A DNA stretch of 64,000 bases from Streptomyces fulvoviolaceus (lineage in GTDB: Bacteria; Actinomycetota; Actinomycetes; Streptomycetales; Streptomycetaceae). The number at the start of each line of letters is the position of its first letter. The stretch's first letter is position 1. This document shows, piece after piece, positions 45,455-54,918 of this stretch. The position numbers were made by a program, and so were the translations under genes. Where the stretch lies: NCBI RefSeq assembly GCF_000718165.1, contig NZ_JOEY01000036.1, forward strand, positions 38,295 through 102,294, read 5' to 3'. A model generated the notes under the pieces. It searched no databases. It had not been told where the DNA came from and was given only the letters and a program-made list of their open reading frames with translations.

Positions 45455-46608
45455 CCGGTGACGTCCCCGACGACGACCTGCTTGCCCGTGTCTTCCTCGC
45501 CCGCGTCATCGAGCCCGGCGACGAGGTCGCCGGGCGGTGGGTGCGGGAGTGGGGGGTGTGTGAGGTGGCGCGGCGGTTGCGGAGCGGCGGAGTGACTCTG
45601 CCCGGGGTGGGTGACAAGCGGCGCGCGGGCCTCGTGGCCCGGGCCGGGCGGGCCGAGCCCCGTGCGGATCTCGCCGTCGCTCGGGAGGCCGGTGTGCGGT
45701 TCGTGAGCCCGGGGGACGGCGAGTGGCCCGGTCAGCTCGACGATCTCGGGGATGCGCGGCCCCTGGGGCTGTGGGTGCGAGGGCCGGCCAGTCTGCGGAT
45801 GTGGGCGCTCAGGTCCGTCGCCGTCGTGGGGGCGCGTGCCTGTACCGAGTACGGCGCCCACATGGCGGCCACCCTCGCCGCCGGGCTCGCCGAGCGCGGG
45901 TGGGTCGTGGTGTCCGGCGGTGCCTACGGGGTCGACGGCGCCGCCCATCGCGGTGCTCTCGGCGCCGGCGGTGCCACCGTCGCCGTCCTTGCCTGCGGCG
46001 TCGACCGGGCCTATCCGAAAGGGCATGCCCAGTTGATCAACAGGATCGCGGAACAAGGGCTGGTGGTCGGCGAGTTGCCGCCCGGTGATCATCCGACGCC
46101 CAGCAGATTCGTCCTGCGGAACAGGGTGATCGCCGCGCTCACCCGGGGCACCGTGGTCGTCGAGGCCGCCCACCGCAGCGGCTCGCTGGTCACCGCACGT
46201 GCGGCGCAGCGGCTGGGCCGTCACACGATGGGGGTGCCGGGCCCGGCCACCAGTGGTCTCTCCGCCGGCGTGCACGAACTGCTGCGCGGGGACGCGACGC
46301 TGGTCACGGACGCCGCGGAAGTCGTCGAACTGGTCGGCGACATGGGAGAGCTGGCCCCGGACCGGCGCGGACCGGTACTGCCGCGGGACCTGCTGGACGC
46401 GCCCGCCCGGCGTGTCCTGGCCGCGCTGCCCGGGACCCGGACCGCGACCGCGGACGAGGTCGCCCGGGGTGCGCAGACCACGGAGGACGACGCGATCGCG
46501 AGACTGTACGAACTCCGATCACTTGGTTACGTCGAACGACACGGCGACGGCTGGAAGTTGACACGCCAGGCGATGATCTCCGTCCGGAGTGGTCGGAGTC
46601 CGTGTTGA
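45451..46608 (+). CDS. dprA: DNA-processing protein DprA
   Basis: DprA loads RecA on incoming single-stranded DNA. The 385-aa protein has an N-terminal SAM-like region, the Rossmann-like DprA domain ([20 protein letters not shown] and [19 protein letters not shown], with [20 protein letters not shown] and [20 protein letters not shown]), and a C-terminal winged helix ([20 protein letters not shown]). It starts with an ATGA overlap with comM and ends the yraN-comM-dprA operon. The ORF ends 271 bp before whiG. Confidence 0.95.
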   Translation: MTGDVPDDDLLARVFLARVIEPGDEVAGRWVREWGVCEVARRLRSGGVTLPGVGDKRRAGLVARAGRAEPRADLAVAREAGVRFVSPGDGEWPGQLDDLGDARPLGLWVRGPASLRMWALRSVAVVGARACTEYGAHMAATLAAGLAERGWVVVSGGAYGVDGAAHRGALGAGGATVAVLACGVDRAYPKGHAQLINRIAEQGLVVGELPPGDHPTPSRFVLRNRVIAALTRGTVVVEAAHRSGSLVTARAAQRLGRHTMGVPGPATSGLSAGVHELLRGDATLVTDAAEVVELVGDMGELAPDRRGPVLPRDLLDAPARRVLAALPGTRTATADEVARGAQTTEDDAIARLYELRSLGYVERHGDGWKLTRQAMISVRSGRSPC

Positions 46609-46879
46609 CCGAGCGTGTTCGGCCGTCCGGGGGAACCCCGAACCCCTTGGGAATTCCCGCAGTTGGCGCATTCCGATGATCACGCAGAGCGATGGCGGCG
46701 TCTCGGTGGGGCGTCAAGCGGAACGTATCTGCGTATGGTCCGGGCCACGCTCTTCGCTCACCGCGACACTCCAGTCACGCTACGCTCACGTGGATTCCGA
46801 CGCAGTCACGCAACTCGGCATCAGGCCGACAGCTCACCCAGGTAACACCACTTCACGGCAGAACGGCACAAGGCGACGA
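46609..46879. promoter_or_regulatory. whiG upstream region
   Basis: No coding potential of its own is seen in these 271 bp, although a reading frame stays open into whiG. Local AT-richness around 46655-46700 and 46715-46760 suggests the whiG promoter, but I cannot pick a convincing -35/-10 pair. Confidence 0.3.
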
Positions 46880-47722
46880 ATGCCCCAGCACACCTCCGGG
46901 TCCGACCGGGCGGCGATCCCCCCAGCCGCCCGTGACGGTGGCAGCGTGCGGCCGCCCGCTCCCTCGACACTCGACGAGCTGTGGCGGTCGTACAAGACGA
47001 CGGGGGACGAACGGCTGCGCGAGCAGCTGATCCTGCACTACTCGCCGCTCGTGAAGTACGTCGCCGGCCGCGTGAGCGTCGGGCTGCCGCCCAATGTCGA
47101 GCAGGCGGACTTCGTGTCGTCGGGGGTGTTCGGGCTGATCGACGCGATCGAGAAGTTCGACATCGAGCGGGAGATCAAGTTCGAGACGTACGCGATCACG
47201 CGGATCCGGGGCGCGATGATCGACGAGCTCAGGGCGCTGGACTGGATTCCGCGGTCCGTGCGGCAGAAGGCGCGCAACGTCGAGCGGGCGTACGCGACGC
47301 TGGAGGCGCGGCTGAGGCGGTCGCCCAGCGAGGGCGAGGTGGCCGCCGAGATGGGGATCGCCGTGGACGAACTCCACGCGGTCTTCAGCCAGTTGTCGCT
47401 GGCCAATGTGGTGGCGCTGGAGGAGCTGCTGCATGCGGGGGGTGAGGGCGGCGACCGGCTGAGTCTGATGGACACGCTGGAGGACACGGCCGCCGACAAC
47501 CCTGTGGAGGTGGCCGAGGGCCGGGAGCTGCGGAGGTTTCTGGCACGGGCGATCAACACGCTGCCCGAGCGGGAGAAGACCGTCGTCACGCTCTACTACT
47601 ACGAGGGCCTCACGCTCGCCGAGATCGGGAACGTGCTCGGTGTGACCGAGAGCCGGGTGAGCCAGATCCACACCAAGTCCGTGCTGCAGCTGCGGGCGAA
47701 GCTGGCGAGTTTCGGACGTTGA
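46880..47722 (+). CDS. whiG: RNA polymerase sigma factor WhiG
   Basis: WhiG is the FliA-family sigma factor that starts sporulation of aerial hyphae in Streptomyces. The 280-aa protein has region 2 ([40 protein letters not shown]), region 3 ([20 protein letters not shown]) and region 4 ([20 protein letters not shown]). The start ATG 46880 gives exactly the length known for S. coelicolor WhiG. It lies after the dprA operon and before rpsB, its normal neighbourhood. In S. coelicolor it is held by the RsiG anti-sigma with c-di-GMP; that partner is not in the window. Confidence 0.97.
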   Translation: MPQHTSGSDRAAIPPAARDGGSVRPPAPSTLDELWRSYKTTGDERLREQLILHYSPLVKYVAGRVSVGLPPNVEQADFVSSGVFGLIDAIEKFDIEREIKFETYAITRIRGAMIDELRALDWIPRSVRQKARNVERAYATLEARLRRSPSEGEVAAEMGIAVDELHAVFSQLSLANVVALEELLHAGGEGGDRLSLMDTLEDTAADNPVEVAEGRELRRFLARAINTLPEREKTVVTLYYYEGLTLAEIGNVLGVTESRVSQIHTKSVLQLRAKLASFGR

Positions 47723-47803
47723 CCCGGCCGGACGGCCGCTTGTCGGAAGCCGGTCGGGTGGAGTGACTCCCGTCGCCGGTTGTACGTCCGTAAAGTGGTT
47801 GAC

Positions 47804-48385
47804 GTGCCAAGGATTCGAGCGGCCTCCGTGGCCGAGCACCGGTCGATGCAGCGAGCCGCCCTGCTGGACGCGGCTCGGTCTTTGCTGTCCGAGGGCGGGA
47901 CAGAGGCGCTGACCTTCCCGGCCCTCGCCGAGCGCACGGGGCTCGCGCGGTCGTCCGTGTACGAGTACTTCCGGTCGCGGGCCGCCGTGGTCGAGGAGCT
48001 GTGCGAGGTCGACTTCCCCGTCTGGGCGGCGGAGGTCTCCGCCGCGATGGCCGCGGCGGACGGGCCGGAGGCCAAGGTCGAGGCGTATGTGCGCCAGCAG
48101 CTGGCGCTGGTCGGGGACCGGCGGCATCGAGCCGTGGTCGCCATCTCCGCGAGTGAGCTCGATGCGGGGGCCCGGGAGAAGATCCGGGCCGCGCACGGGG
48201 GGCTGGTGGCGATGATCGTGGAGGCGTTGGGGGAGATGGGGCACGCGCAGCCTCGGATGGCGGCGATGTTGCTGCAAGGGGTTGTGGACGCGGCTGTGCG
48301 GCGGATTGAGCTGGGGGCTGCGGAGGAACCTTCGGTGATTACTGAGGCTGCTGTGGCTATGGTTCTGCGGGGTGTGCGGGGCTGA
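47804..48385 (+). CDS. TetR-family transcriptional regulator
   Basis: This is a 193-aa TetR-type repressor. The N-terminal helix-turn-helix is seen as LLDAARSLLSEGGTEALTFP and ALAERTGLARSSVYEYFRSR; the rest is an Ala-rich helical ligand domain. The start GTG 47804 (MPRIRAASVAEHR) is preferred; GTG 47780 would add eight residues. It is alone between whiG and the convergent M23 gene, so targets are unknown. Its 3' codons are less biased than usual for the window (many G/T third bases after 48220). Confidence 0.88.
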   Translation: MPRIRAASVAEHRSMQRAALLDAARSLLSEGGTEALTFPALAERTGLARSSVYEYFRSRAAVVEELCEVDFPVWAAEVSAAMAAADGPEAKVEAYVRQQLALVGDRRHRAVVAISASELDAGAREKIRAAHGGLVAMIVEALGEMGHAQPRMAAMLLQGVVDAAVRRIELGAAEEPSVITEAAVAMVLRGVRG

Positions 48386-48436
48386 CGTCGGGTGGGGCGG
48401 CCGGGCAGGGGTGGGTTTCGCTTGCCGGCGCCGGCC

Positions 48437-48505
48437 GGGTGCCGCTTCTTTGGGTCGGGAGCCGCCCCAGTGGCACGACTGCCCGCAGCTACGACAGCTG
48501 CCGGC
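48437..48505. repeat. Streptomyces-type intergenic repeat
   Basis: The sequence around GAGCCGCCCCAGTGGCACGA and CTGCCCGCAGCTACGACAGC resembles an interspersed element that I recall in many Streptomyces intergenic regions. It fills the space between the TetR stop and the convergent M23 gene, and parts can fold (GCCGGCTCCGGCGGC at its right edge). No second copy was seen in the window, so the call rests on memory. Confidence 0.4.
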
Positions 48506-48513
48506 TCCGGCGG

Positions 48514-49098
48514 CTAGGAGGGCACTGGTACGCCCAGCACCGGCAACAGCCTCGACGGCCCCCGATGCAGCAGCCAGGCCGGCAGCAGCGACAGCGGATC
48601 CAAGTAGGTGTCGCCCCTCAGCAAGCCCCAGTGCAAGCACGTGGCCGCGCAATGCGAACCCCTCGGTTCCACCGTGCCCACCACCTCGCCCGCCGTCACC
48701 TCGTCCCCCTTCGACACCGTCGTTCGCACGGGTTCGTACGTCGTTCGCAGAGGTGGGTCGCCCGTCCCCGTCAGCTCCACCGAGACGACGCCCTTTCCTG
48801 CCACCCTGCCCGCGAACAACACCCGGCCCGCCGCCACCGCCCGTACCGGTGTCCCGGGAGCCGCTGCCAGGTCGACGCCCCTGTGACCGCGGCCGTACAC
48901 CGTCGCCGGGGGCTCCCAGCCGCGTAGGACCGCCGGGCGTGCACCCACGGGCCAGGTGTGGGCGATGGCCGGTACAGAGGTGTCCGTGCCCGCCGGTTCG
49001 AGGGGGGTCGGCCGGGGTGCGGACGTCAGCAACGTCGCCGTCAGCACCAGCACCAGCAGCAGCCCCAGGCACATCCCCAGGCATCGATTCGCTCGCAT
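48514..49098 (-). CDS. Secreted M23-family peptidase (LytM-like)
   Basis: This 194-aa protein has an N-terminal signal or anchor ([18 protein letters not shown]) and an M23 domain. The first zinc ligands are in [20 protein letters not shown] (HxxxD) and the last HxH position is in [15 protein letters not shown], where Leu-His-Trp replaces the usual His-x-His. The first His of the HxH pair is therefore missing, which suggests a non-catalytic LytM-like scaffold protein. It is divergent from rpsB. Confidence 0.85.
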   Translation of the reverse strand: MRANRCLGMCLGLLLVLVLTATLLTSAPRPTPLEPAGTDTSVPAIAHTWPVGARPAVLRGWEPPATVYGRGHRGVDLAAAPGTPVRAVAAGRVLFAGRVAGKGVVSVELTGTGDPPLRTTYEPVRTTVSKGDEVTAGEVVGTVEPRGSHCAATCLHWGLLRGDTYLDPLSLLPAWLLHRGPSRLLPVLGVPVPS

Positions 49099-49371
49099 GC
49101 GAGAACCGTCCCGCAGCCGCCCCGATCATGGCCGGGACCTGTGGACTGCTCCCCGGTTGTGGACAGCGGCGTCACCCGGTGCCCCGCGGGTCCCGTACAC
49201 TTCCTTTGGCGATCCGGGTCACCGGGTCGACTTCGCACGCCCCGACACCAGGCCGGTCACGCCGACCGGTGTCAGCGCTCCTCGGTCCTTCGTGGCACGG
49301 CGCATGTGGGCGTCAGGCGTGGGAGCCGTCCGGCTTCCGCGGCACAACCGAGAAACTCAAGGAGAACGGCC
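49099..49371. promoter_or_regulatory. rpsB promoter and leader region
   Basis: These 273 bp lie between the divergent M23 gene and rpsB. GTACACT at 49195-49201 is a -10-like element without a good -35. The remaining 170 nt before the rpsB start could be a 5' leader; S2 autoregulates rpsB-tsf in other bacteria through such leaders. No specific structure was assigned. AAGGAG at 49359-49364 is the rpsB ribosome-binding site. Confidence 0.35.
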
Positions 49372-50319
49372 ATGGCCGTCGTCACGATGCGGGAGCTGCT
49401 GGAAAGCGGCGTCCACTTCGGTCACCAGACCCGTCGTTGGAACCCGAAGATGAAGCGCTTCATCTTCACGGAGCGCAACGGCATCTACATCATCGACCTG
49501 CTCCAGTCGCTGTCGTACATCGACCGCGCCTACGAGTTCGTCAAGGAGACCGTCGCCCACGGCGGCACGGTCATGTTCGTCGGCACGAAGAAGCAGGCGC
49601 AGGAGGCCATCGCCGAGCAGGCCACCCGCGTCGGCATGCCCTTCGTCAACCAGCGCTGGCTGGGCGGCATGCTCACCAACTTCTCGACCGTCTACAAGCG
49701 TCTGCAGCGCCTCAAGGAGCTCGAGCAGATCGACTTCGAGGACGTCGCCGCTTCCGGTCTCACCAAGAAGGAGCTTCTCGTGCTCTCGCGCGAGAAGGCC
49801 AAGCTGGAGAAGACCCTCGGTGGTATCCGCGAGATGTCCAAGGTGCCCAGCGCCGTCTGGATCGTGGACACCAAGAAGGAGCACATCGCGGTCGGCGAGG
49901 CCCGGAAGCTCAACATCCCGGTCGTCGCCATCCTCGACACCAACTGCGACCCCGACGAGGTCGACTACAAGATCCCCGGCAACGACGACGCGATCCGCTC
50001 CGTCACGCTGCTCACCCGTGTGATCGCCGACGCGGTCGCCGAGGGCCTCATCTCCCGCTCCGGTGTCGCCACCGAGGGCAAGGGCGACAAGGCCGCGGGC
50101 GAGCCGCTGGCCGCGTGGGAGCGCGACCTGCTCGAGGGCGAGAAGAAGGCCGAGGAGGCCCCGGCTGCGGAGGCCGCCGAGGCTCCTGCCGCTGAGGCCC
50201 CCGCGGCTGAGGAGGCGCCTGCTGCCGAGGCTCCCGCCGCTGAGGCCGAGGCCCCGGCCGCTGAGGCTGAGGTTGAGGCCCCCGCCGAGGCGCCGGCCGC
50301 CGAGGGCGAGCAGGCCTGA
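49372..50319 (+). CDS. rpsB: 30S ribosomal protein S2
   Basis: S2 completes the small subunit and helps recruit S1 and mRNA. The 315-aa protein opens [20 protein letters not shown] and has [40 protein letters not shown] and [20 protein letters not shown], all conserved. The last 55 or so residues are an Ala/Pro/Glu repeat tail ([16 protein letters not shown]), common in Streptomyces and presumably disordered. tsf follows after 168 bp, the usual rpsB-tsf pair. Confidence 0.97.
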   Translation: MAVVTMRELLESGVHFGHQTRRWNPKMKRFIFTERNGIYIIDLLQSLSYIDRAYEFVKETVAHGGTVMFVGTKKQAQEAIAEQATRVGMPFVNQRWLGGMLTNFSTVYKRLQRLKELEQIDFEDVAASGLTKKELLVLSREKAKLEKTLGGIREMSKVPSAVWIVDTKKEHIAVGEARKLNIPVVAILDTNCDPDEVDYKIPGNDDAIRSVTLLTRVIADAVAEGLISRSGVATEGKGDKAAGEPLAAWERDLLEGEKKAEEAPAAEAAEAPAAEAPAAEEAPAAEAPAAEAEAPAAEAEVEAPAEAPAAEGEQA

Positions 50320-50487
50320 CCTCACGGTCGTAAGGCTGTAGTGACGGTGGGTGGCGCCGATCGCGCCACCCGCCGTTCACCCACAGCCGGTAGATCTTCG
50401 TAGCCCGTAGATCTTTGGCGGGGCCCGCCCAAGCCGCAGCCGCCGCCGACTTCGAGACTTCGAACTCCGAGAAGAGATTCACAGATC

Positions 50488-51324
50488 ATGGCGAACTACA
50501 CCGCCGCCGACGTCAAGAAGCTCCGCGAGCTCACCGGCGCCGGCATGATGGACTGCAAGAAGGCGCTGGACGAGGCCGACGGCAACGTCGAGAAGGCCGT
50601 CGAGGCGCTGCGCATCAAGGGCCAGAAGGGCGTCGCCAAGCGCGAGGGCCGCTCCGCCGAGAACGGCGCCGTGGTCTCCATCATCGCCGACGACAACGCC
50701 TCCGGTGTCCTCGTCGAGCTGAAGTGCGAGACCGACTTCGTCGCCAAGGGCGAGAAGTTCCAGGCCGCCGCCAACGCGATCGCCGAGCACGTCGCCAAGA
50801 CGGCCCCGGCCGACCTCGAGGCCCTGCTCGCCTCCGAGATCGAGGCCGGCAAGACCGTCCAGGCGTTCGTGGACGAGGCCAACGCCAACCTGGGCGAGAA
50901 GATCGTCCTGGACCGCTTCGCGCAGTTCGCGGACGGTTTCGTGACGTCGTACATGCACCGCACGATGCCCGACCTGCCCCCGCAGATCGGTGTCCTCGTC
51001 GAGCTGGACAAGCCGAACGCCGAGGTCGCCCGCGGTGTCGCCCAGCACATCGCCGCCTTCGCGCCGAAGTACCTCTCCAAGGAGGACGTGCCGGCCGAGG
51101 TCGTCGAGTCCGAGCGCCGCGTCGCCGAGGAGACCACCCGCGCCGAGGGCAAGCCCGAGGCCGCCCTGCCGAAGATCGTCGAGGGTCGCCTCAACGGCTT
51201 CTTCAAGGACGCCACGCTGCTCGGCCAGCCGTACGCGCTCGACAACAAGAAGTCGGTCCAGAAGGTTCTGGACGAGGCCGGTGTCACCCTGAAGCGCTTC
51301 ACGCGTATCAAGGTCGGCATCTGA
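50488..51324 (+). CDS. tsf: Elongation factor Ts
   Basis: EF-Ts exchanges GDP for GTP on EF-Tu. The 278-aa protein has the N-terminal motif VKKLRELTGAGMMDCKKALD, the EF-Tu contact TDFVAKGEKF, and the core domain (MHRTMPDLPPQIGVLVELDK, LSKEDVPAEVVESERRVAEE). It is normal in length. A hairpin between tsf and pyrH (51425-51474) may terminate or attenuate the rpsB-tsf transcript. Confidence 0.97.
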   Translation: MANYTAADVKKLRELTGAGMMDCKKALDEADGNVEKAVEALRIKGQKGVAKREGRSAENGAVVSIIADDNASGVLVELKCETDFVAKGEKFQAAANAIAEHVAKTAPADLEALLASEIEAGKTVQAFVDEANANLGEKIVLDRFAQFADGFVTSYMHRTMPDLPPQIGVLVELDKPNAEVARGVAQHIAAFAPKYLSKEDVPAEVVESERRVAEETTRAEGKPEAALPKIVEGRLNGFFKDATLLGQPYALDNKKSVQKVLDEAGVTLKRFTRIKVGI

Positions 51325-51424
51325 GTCCGTACCGCGAGCGACGCGCGACCCCGATAGGGTCGTCAGCAGTCGTCCGGTACGCCGTCACGCACGCGCGTGG
51401 CGGACGACAGCAGATCTGACGAGG

Positions 51425-51474
51425 AGGCCATTGCCGCACATGGGATGCGAACCACACCCCATCGGCAATGGCCT
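51425..51474 (+). terminator. Hairpin between tsf and pyrH
   Basis: AGGCCATTGCCG (51425-51436) is the exact reverse complement of CGGCAATGGCCT (51463-51474). The 26-nt loop itself contains a short GGG...CCC pairing, and TCTTCG follows. It lies 101 bp after tsf and 40 bp before pyrH, so it is a terminator or attenuator. Confidence 0.75.
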
Positions 51475-51513
51475 TCTTCGTATGTGCGACCCCTTGAAAG
51501 AGGCGAGAGTCCC

Positions 51514-52272
51514 ATGACCACCAAGCCCCAGAAGAGCGACGACGGCAAAGTGCGCGGCCGGTTTCTGCTGAAGCTGTCCGGAGAGGCCTTCGCCGGTGGC
51601 GGTGGCCTGGGTGTGGACCCGGACGTGGTGCACAAGATCGCCCGTGAGATCGCGGCCGTCGTGCGCGACGGGGCGGAGATCGCGGTCGTCATCGGCGGCG
51701 GCAACTTCTTCCGCGGTGCCGAACTCCAGCAGCGCGGCATGGACCGGGCCCGCTCCGACTACATGGGCATGCTCGGCACCGTGATGAACTGCCTCGCCCT
51801 CCAGGACTTCCTGGAGAAGGAGGGCATCGACAGCCGGGTGCAGACCGCCATCACGATGGGGCAGGTCGCCGAGCCGTACATCCCGCTGCGCGCCGTGCGC
51901 CACCTGGAGAAGGGCCGTGTGGTCATCTTCGGCGCCGGTATGGGCATGCCGTACTTCTCCACCGACACCACCGCCGCCCAGCGCGCCCTGGAGATCGACG
52001 CCGAGGCGCTCCTCATGGGCAAGAACGGCGTGGACGGGGTCTACGACTCCGACCCGAAGCGCAACCCCGACGCGGTCAAGTTCGACGCCCTCGGCTACGG
52101 CGAGGTCATCACGCGTGACCTCAAGGTCGCCGACGCCACCGCCGTCACACTGTGCCGCGACAACAAGCTCCCGATCCTCGTGTTCGAGCTCCTGGCGGAG
52201 GGCAATATCGCCCGCGCCGTCAAGGGTGAGAAGATCGGCACGCTTGTGGGTGACCAAGTCAGCCAGGGCTGA
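51514..52272 (+). CDS. pyrH: Uridylate kinase (UMP kinase)
   Basis: PyrH phosphorylates UMP to UDP in pyrimidine synthesis and is hexameric and GTP-regulated in bacteria. The 252-aa amino-acid-kinase-fold protein shows [60 protein letters not shown] and the Asp-rich loop [20 protein letters not shown]. The start ATG 51514 follows GAGGCGAGAG; a longer in-frame start at 51397 runs through the hairpin. frr follows after 130 bp. Confidence 0.97.
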   Translation: MTTKPQKSDDGKVRGRFLLKLSGEAFAGGGGLGVDPDVVHKIAREIAAVVRDGAEIAVVIGGGNFFRGAELQQRGMDRARSDYMGMLGTVMNCLALQDFLEKEGIDSRVQTAITMGQVAEPYIPLRAVRHLEKGRVVIFGAGMGMPYFSTDTTAAQRALEIDAEALLMGKNGVDGVYDSDPKRNPDAVKFDALGYGEVITRDLKVADATAVTLCRDNKLPILVFELLAEGNIARAVKGEKIGTLVGDQVSQG

Positions 52273-52402
52273 TGACCCTGACCGGGGGATGGACAATGTC
52301 CTGCCGGTCGGGAACCGTGCAGAAAGAAGACGCGACGCAGCCGGCCGCCGCCCCCGTCAAGGAACCGCAGCCGGGCCTACTCAAGACACGCAGGAGCAAG
52401 TG

Positions 52403-52960
52403 GTGATCGAAGAGACCCTCCTCGAGGCCGAGGAGAAGATGGAGAAGGCCGTCGTGGTCGCCAAGGAGGACTTCGCCGCGATCCGCACCGGCCGTGCGCA
52501 CCCGGCGATGTTCAACAAGATCGTGGCCGACTACTACGGTGCGCCGACGCCGATCAACCAGCTGGCTTCGTTCTCCGTGCCGGAGCCGCGCATGGCCGTC
52601 GTGACCCCGTTCGACAAGACCGCGCTGCGCAACATCGAGCAGGCGATCCGCGACTCCGACCTGGGCGTCAACCCGAGCAACGACGGCAACATCATCCGGG
52701 TGGTGTTCCCCGAGCTCACCGAGGAGCGCCGCCGCGACTACATCAAGGTCGCCAAGAGCAAGGCCGAGGACTCGCGCGTGTCGATCCGCTCGGTCCGCCG
52801 CAAGGCCAAGGACGCGATCGACAAGCTGGTCAAGGACGGCGAGGTCGGCGAGGACGAGGGCCGCCGTGCGGAGAAGGAACTCGACGACGCGACGCACAAG
52901 TACGTCGCCCAGGTGGACGAGCTCCTGAAGCACAAGGAAGCGGAGCTGCTCGAGGTCTGA
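52403..52960 (+). CDS. frr: Ribosome recycling factor
   Basis: RRF splits post-termination ribosomes together with EF-G. The 185-aa protein has the conserved [40 protein letters not shown] and [20 protein letters not shown]. The start GTG 52403 ([17 protein letters not shown]) has AGGAG 6 bp upstream and matches the S. coelicolor length. The last base of the stop codon is the first base of the cdsA ATG (TGATG), so frr and cdsA are coupled. Confidence 0.97.
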   Translation: MIEETLLEAEEKMEKAVVVAKEDFAAIRTGRAHPAMFNKIVADYYGAPTPINQLASFSVPEPRMAVVTPFDKTALRNIEQAIRDSDLGVNPSNDGNIIRVVFPELTEERRRDYIKVAKSKAEDSRVSIRSVRRKAKDAIDKLVKDGEVGEDEGRRAEKELDDATHKYVAQVDELLKHKEAELLEV

Positions 52961-54084
52961 TGAACGACTCTTCCTGGGGGGCACCGCCACAAGCCGGGTA
53001 CTGGGGGCCGTCCGACCAGGGGCCTGTCCAGGGGGCTGCCCCGGCGGGTCCCACGTACGATGCGCATCAAGCGCAGCAGACTCGCCCCATGCCCATCGTG
53101 CCCGACGTATCCGCGCATGGCGGAGACCAGGATGACGACCGGGGGGCCGCTCGGCTGAGCGGCCCCTTGTTCCGCGACGAAACGCCGCAGTCGCCGCCTT
53201 ACGGAGCGGTGCAGCAGAATCCGGAGCCCATGCCCGACGCCCCGCAGCCGGCGCCCCGCCCTCAGAAGAAGAGCGCGGGCCGTGACCTGGGTGCCGCCAT
53301 AGGGGTCGGCGTCGGCCTCGGCGTGGTCATCGTCGCGTCGTTGTTCTTCGTCAAGGCCGCCTTCGTCGGCGTGATAGCGGTCGCCGTCGTGGTCGGCCTG
53401 TGGGAGCTGACCAGTCGGCTCCAGGAGCGCAAGGGCATCAAGGCGCCCCTGGTTCCGTTGGCGCTCGGCGGTGCGGCGATGGTCGTCTCCGGATACGTCC
53501 GGGGTGCCGAGGGCGCGTGGGTGGCCATGGCGCTCACCGCGCTGGCCGTCCTCGTCTGGCGCATGACGGAACCGCCGGAGGGCTACCTCAGGGACGTCAC
53601 GGCGGGCGTCTTCGCCGCGTTCTACGTCCCGTTCCTGGCCACGTTCGTCGCCATGATGCTCACGGCCGAGGACGGGGCGGGCCGCGTCCTGACCTTCCTG
53701 GTCCTCACCGTCGTCAGCGACACCGGTGCGTACGCCGTCGGCTGGCGCTTCGGCAAGCACAAGCTCGCCCCGCGCATCAGCCCCGGCAAGACCCGCGAGG
53801 GCCTGCTCGGAGCGGTGACGTTCGCGATGGTGGCGGGTGCGCTGCTGATGGAGTTCGTGATCGACGACGGCACCTGGTGGCAGGGCCTGCTCCTCGGCCT
53901 CGCGGTCGCGGGCAGCGCCACGCTGGGCGACCTCGGCGAGTCGATGATCAAGCGCGACCTGGGCATCAAGGACATGGGCACGCTACTCCCCGGCCATGGC
54001 GGCATCATGGACCGGTTGGACTCGTTGTTGCCGACCGCTCCGGTGGTGTGGCTCCTGCTCGTCGTCTTTGTAGGGTCCGGGTGA
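52960..54084 (+). CDS. cdsA: Phosphatidate cytidylyltransferase CdsA
   Basis: CdsA makes CDP-diacylglycerol from phosphatidic acid and CTP, the precursor of all phospholipids. The 374-aa protein has a Pro/Gln-rich cytoplasmic N-terminus of about 105 residues, then several membrane helices (AAIGVGVGLGVVIVASLFFV, GVIAVAVVVGLWELTSRLQ, VTFAMVAGALLMEFVI) and the CDS signature near the C-terminus: GDLGESMIKRDLGIKDMGTL and PGHGGIMDRLDSLLPTAPVV. The last 25 codons are repeated downstream with different codons at 54130-54207. Translation is coupled to frr. Confidence 0.96.
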   Translation: MNDSSWGAPPQAGYWGPSDQGPVQGAAPAGPTYDAHQAQQTRPMPIVPDVSAHGGDQDDDRGAARLSGPLFRDETPQSPPYGAVQQNPEPMPDAPQPAPRPQKKSAGRDLGAAIGVGVGLGVVIVASLFFVKAAFVGVIAVAVVVGLWELTSRLQERKGIKAPLVPLALGGAAMVVSGYVRGAEGAWVAMALTALAVLVWRMTEPPEGYLRDVTAGVFAAFYVPFLATFVAMMLTAEDGAGRVLTFLVLTVVSDTGAYAVGWRFGKHKLAPRISPGKTREGLLGAVTFAMVAGALLMEFVIDDGTWWQGLLLGLAVAGSATLGDLGESMIKRDLGIKDMGTLLPGHGGIMDRLDSLLPTAPVVWLLLVVFVGSG

Positions 54085-54129
54085 GGTAGGCCACGGCACC
54101 ACGCCGCGGTAGCGGCAAATCGATACAGC

Positions 54130-54207
54130 ATGGACCGGCTGGACTCGCTGCTTCCTACGGCTCCTGTGGTGTGGCTGCTGCTGGTGTTCTTCGTGGGCTC
54201 CGGGTGA
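54130..54207 (+). pseudogene. Diverged duplicate of the cdsA 3' end
   Basis: The sequence encodes MDRLDSLLPTAPVVWLLLVF-FVGSG-stop, the same as the last 25 residues of CdsA except one Val-to-Phe change. Yet many codons differ from the authentic end at 54007-54084 (for example CTG for TTG and CCT for CCG). Length is identical (78 nt) and the copy ends in the same CCGGGTGA. A cdsA end with another codon history was therefore added 45 bp after the real stop. There is no start context of its own. Confidence 0.85.
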
Positions 54208-54227
54208 CCGGCGCGTACGCGGCTTGC

Positions 54228-54261
54228 GCGGGCCCCCGTCCTGGACAGGACGGGGGCCCGC
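54228..54261 (+). terminator. Terminator after the frr-cdsA unit
   Basis: A perfect 15-bp GC-rich stem (54228-54242 with 54247-54261) and GGAC loop stands 21 bp after the duplicated cdsA end. Confidence 0.9.
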
Positions 54262-54346
54262 TGCCGTGGCTCCTCGGGCGGCTGAGTGGGACGATTTCCC
54301 ATAGAGGCCCTCACAGGGGGGATCGCCCTGGAAGGGAGTGGGCAGC

Positions 54347-54796
54347 ATGTCCGACTTCCGTGAATCGATCGACATCGACCGCAGCCCCGAGGACGTCTGG
54401 GGGTATGTCATCGACTTCTCCCACATGCCTGAATGGCAGGAGAGCGCGGTCGCGACCGAGCGGCTCGACGAGGGGCCGGTCCACGTCGGCTCCCGGGTAC
54501 GCATCACCCGGCACCTCGGCCGCCGGGACATCCCGATGACCATGGAGTGCACCGAGTACGACCCGCCGCACGCCTGGGGCCTGCAAGGTATCGACGGTCC
54601 CATCCGCGGGCACGTCCACGGTGAGATCGACCCGATCGACGAGGGTCGCCGCTCCCGCGTCACCATCGAGCTCGACTTCGAGGGCAAGGGCATCGGCAAG
54701 GTCCTGCTGCCCCTTGTCGTCCGCCCACAGATCCGCAAGGAACTGCCGCACAACGAGCGGCTGCTGAAGGAGCGGCTGGAGCACAGGCCGGCCTAG
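54347..54796 (+). CDS. SRPBCC (START/Bet v1-like) family protein
   Basis: This 149-aa protein has the polyketide cyclase/dehydrase type SRPBCC pattern: SIDIDRSPEDVWGYVIDFSH at the N-terminus, VGSRVRITRHLGRRDIPMTM in the middle strands, then LDFEGKGIGKVLLPLVVRPQ and the long C-terminal helix IRKELPHNERLLKERLEHR. Such proteins have a hydrophobic ligand cavity. The substrate is unknown. The start ATG 54347 follows GGAAGGGAGTGGG. It is alone between the terminator at 54261 and rlmN. Confidence 0.88.
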   Translation: MSDFRESIDIDRSPEDVWGYVIDFSHMPEWQESAVATERLDEGPVHVGSRVRITRHLGRRDIPMTMECTEYDPPHAWGLQGIDGPIRGHVHGEIDPIDEGRRSRVTIELDFEGKGIGKVLLPLVVRPQIRKELPHNERLLKERLEHRPA

Positions 54797-54918
54797 ACCC
54801 GCCGGCGGGCGGGCCGGCAACGGGACGAAGACCTACGTCACCCGGGTCTTCGCGGTGATTGCCGGGCTCTTCCGAGGCGGCAGGGGCATCGGAGTGGATC
54901 TGCGACACTGGTACGGCT

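Noticed and set aside
50150..50310. Ala/Pro/Glu repeat near the rpsB 3' end as a repeat element
   Set aside because: It encodes the in-frame disordered tail of S2 that is common in Streptomyces.
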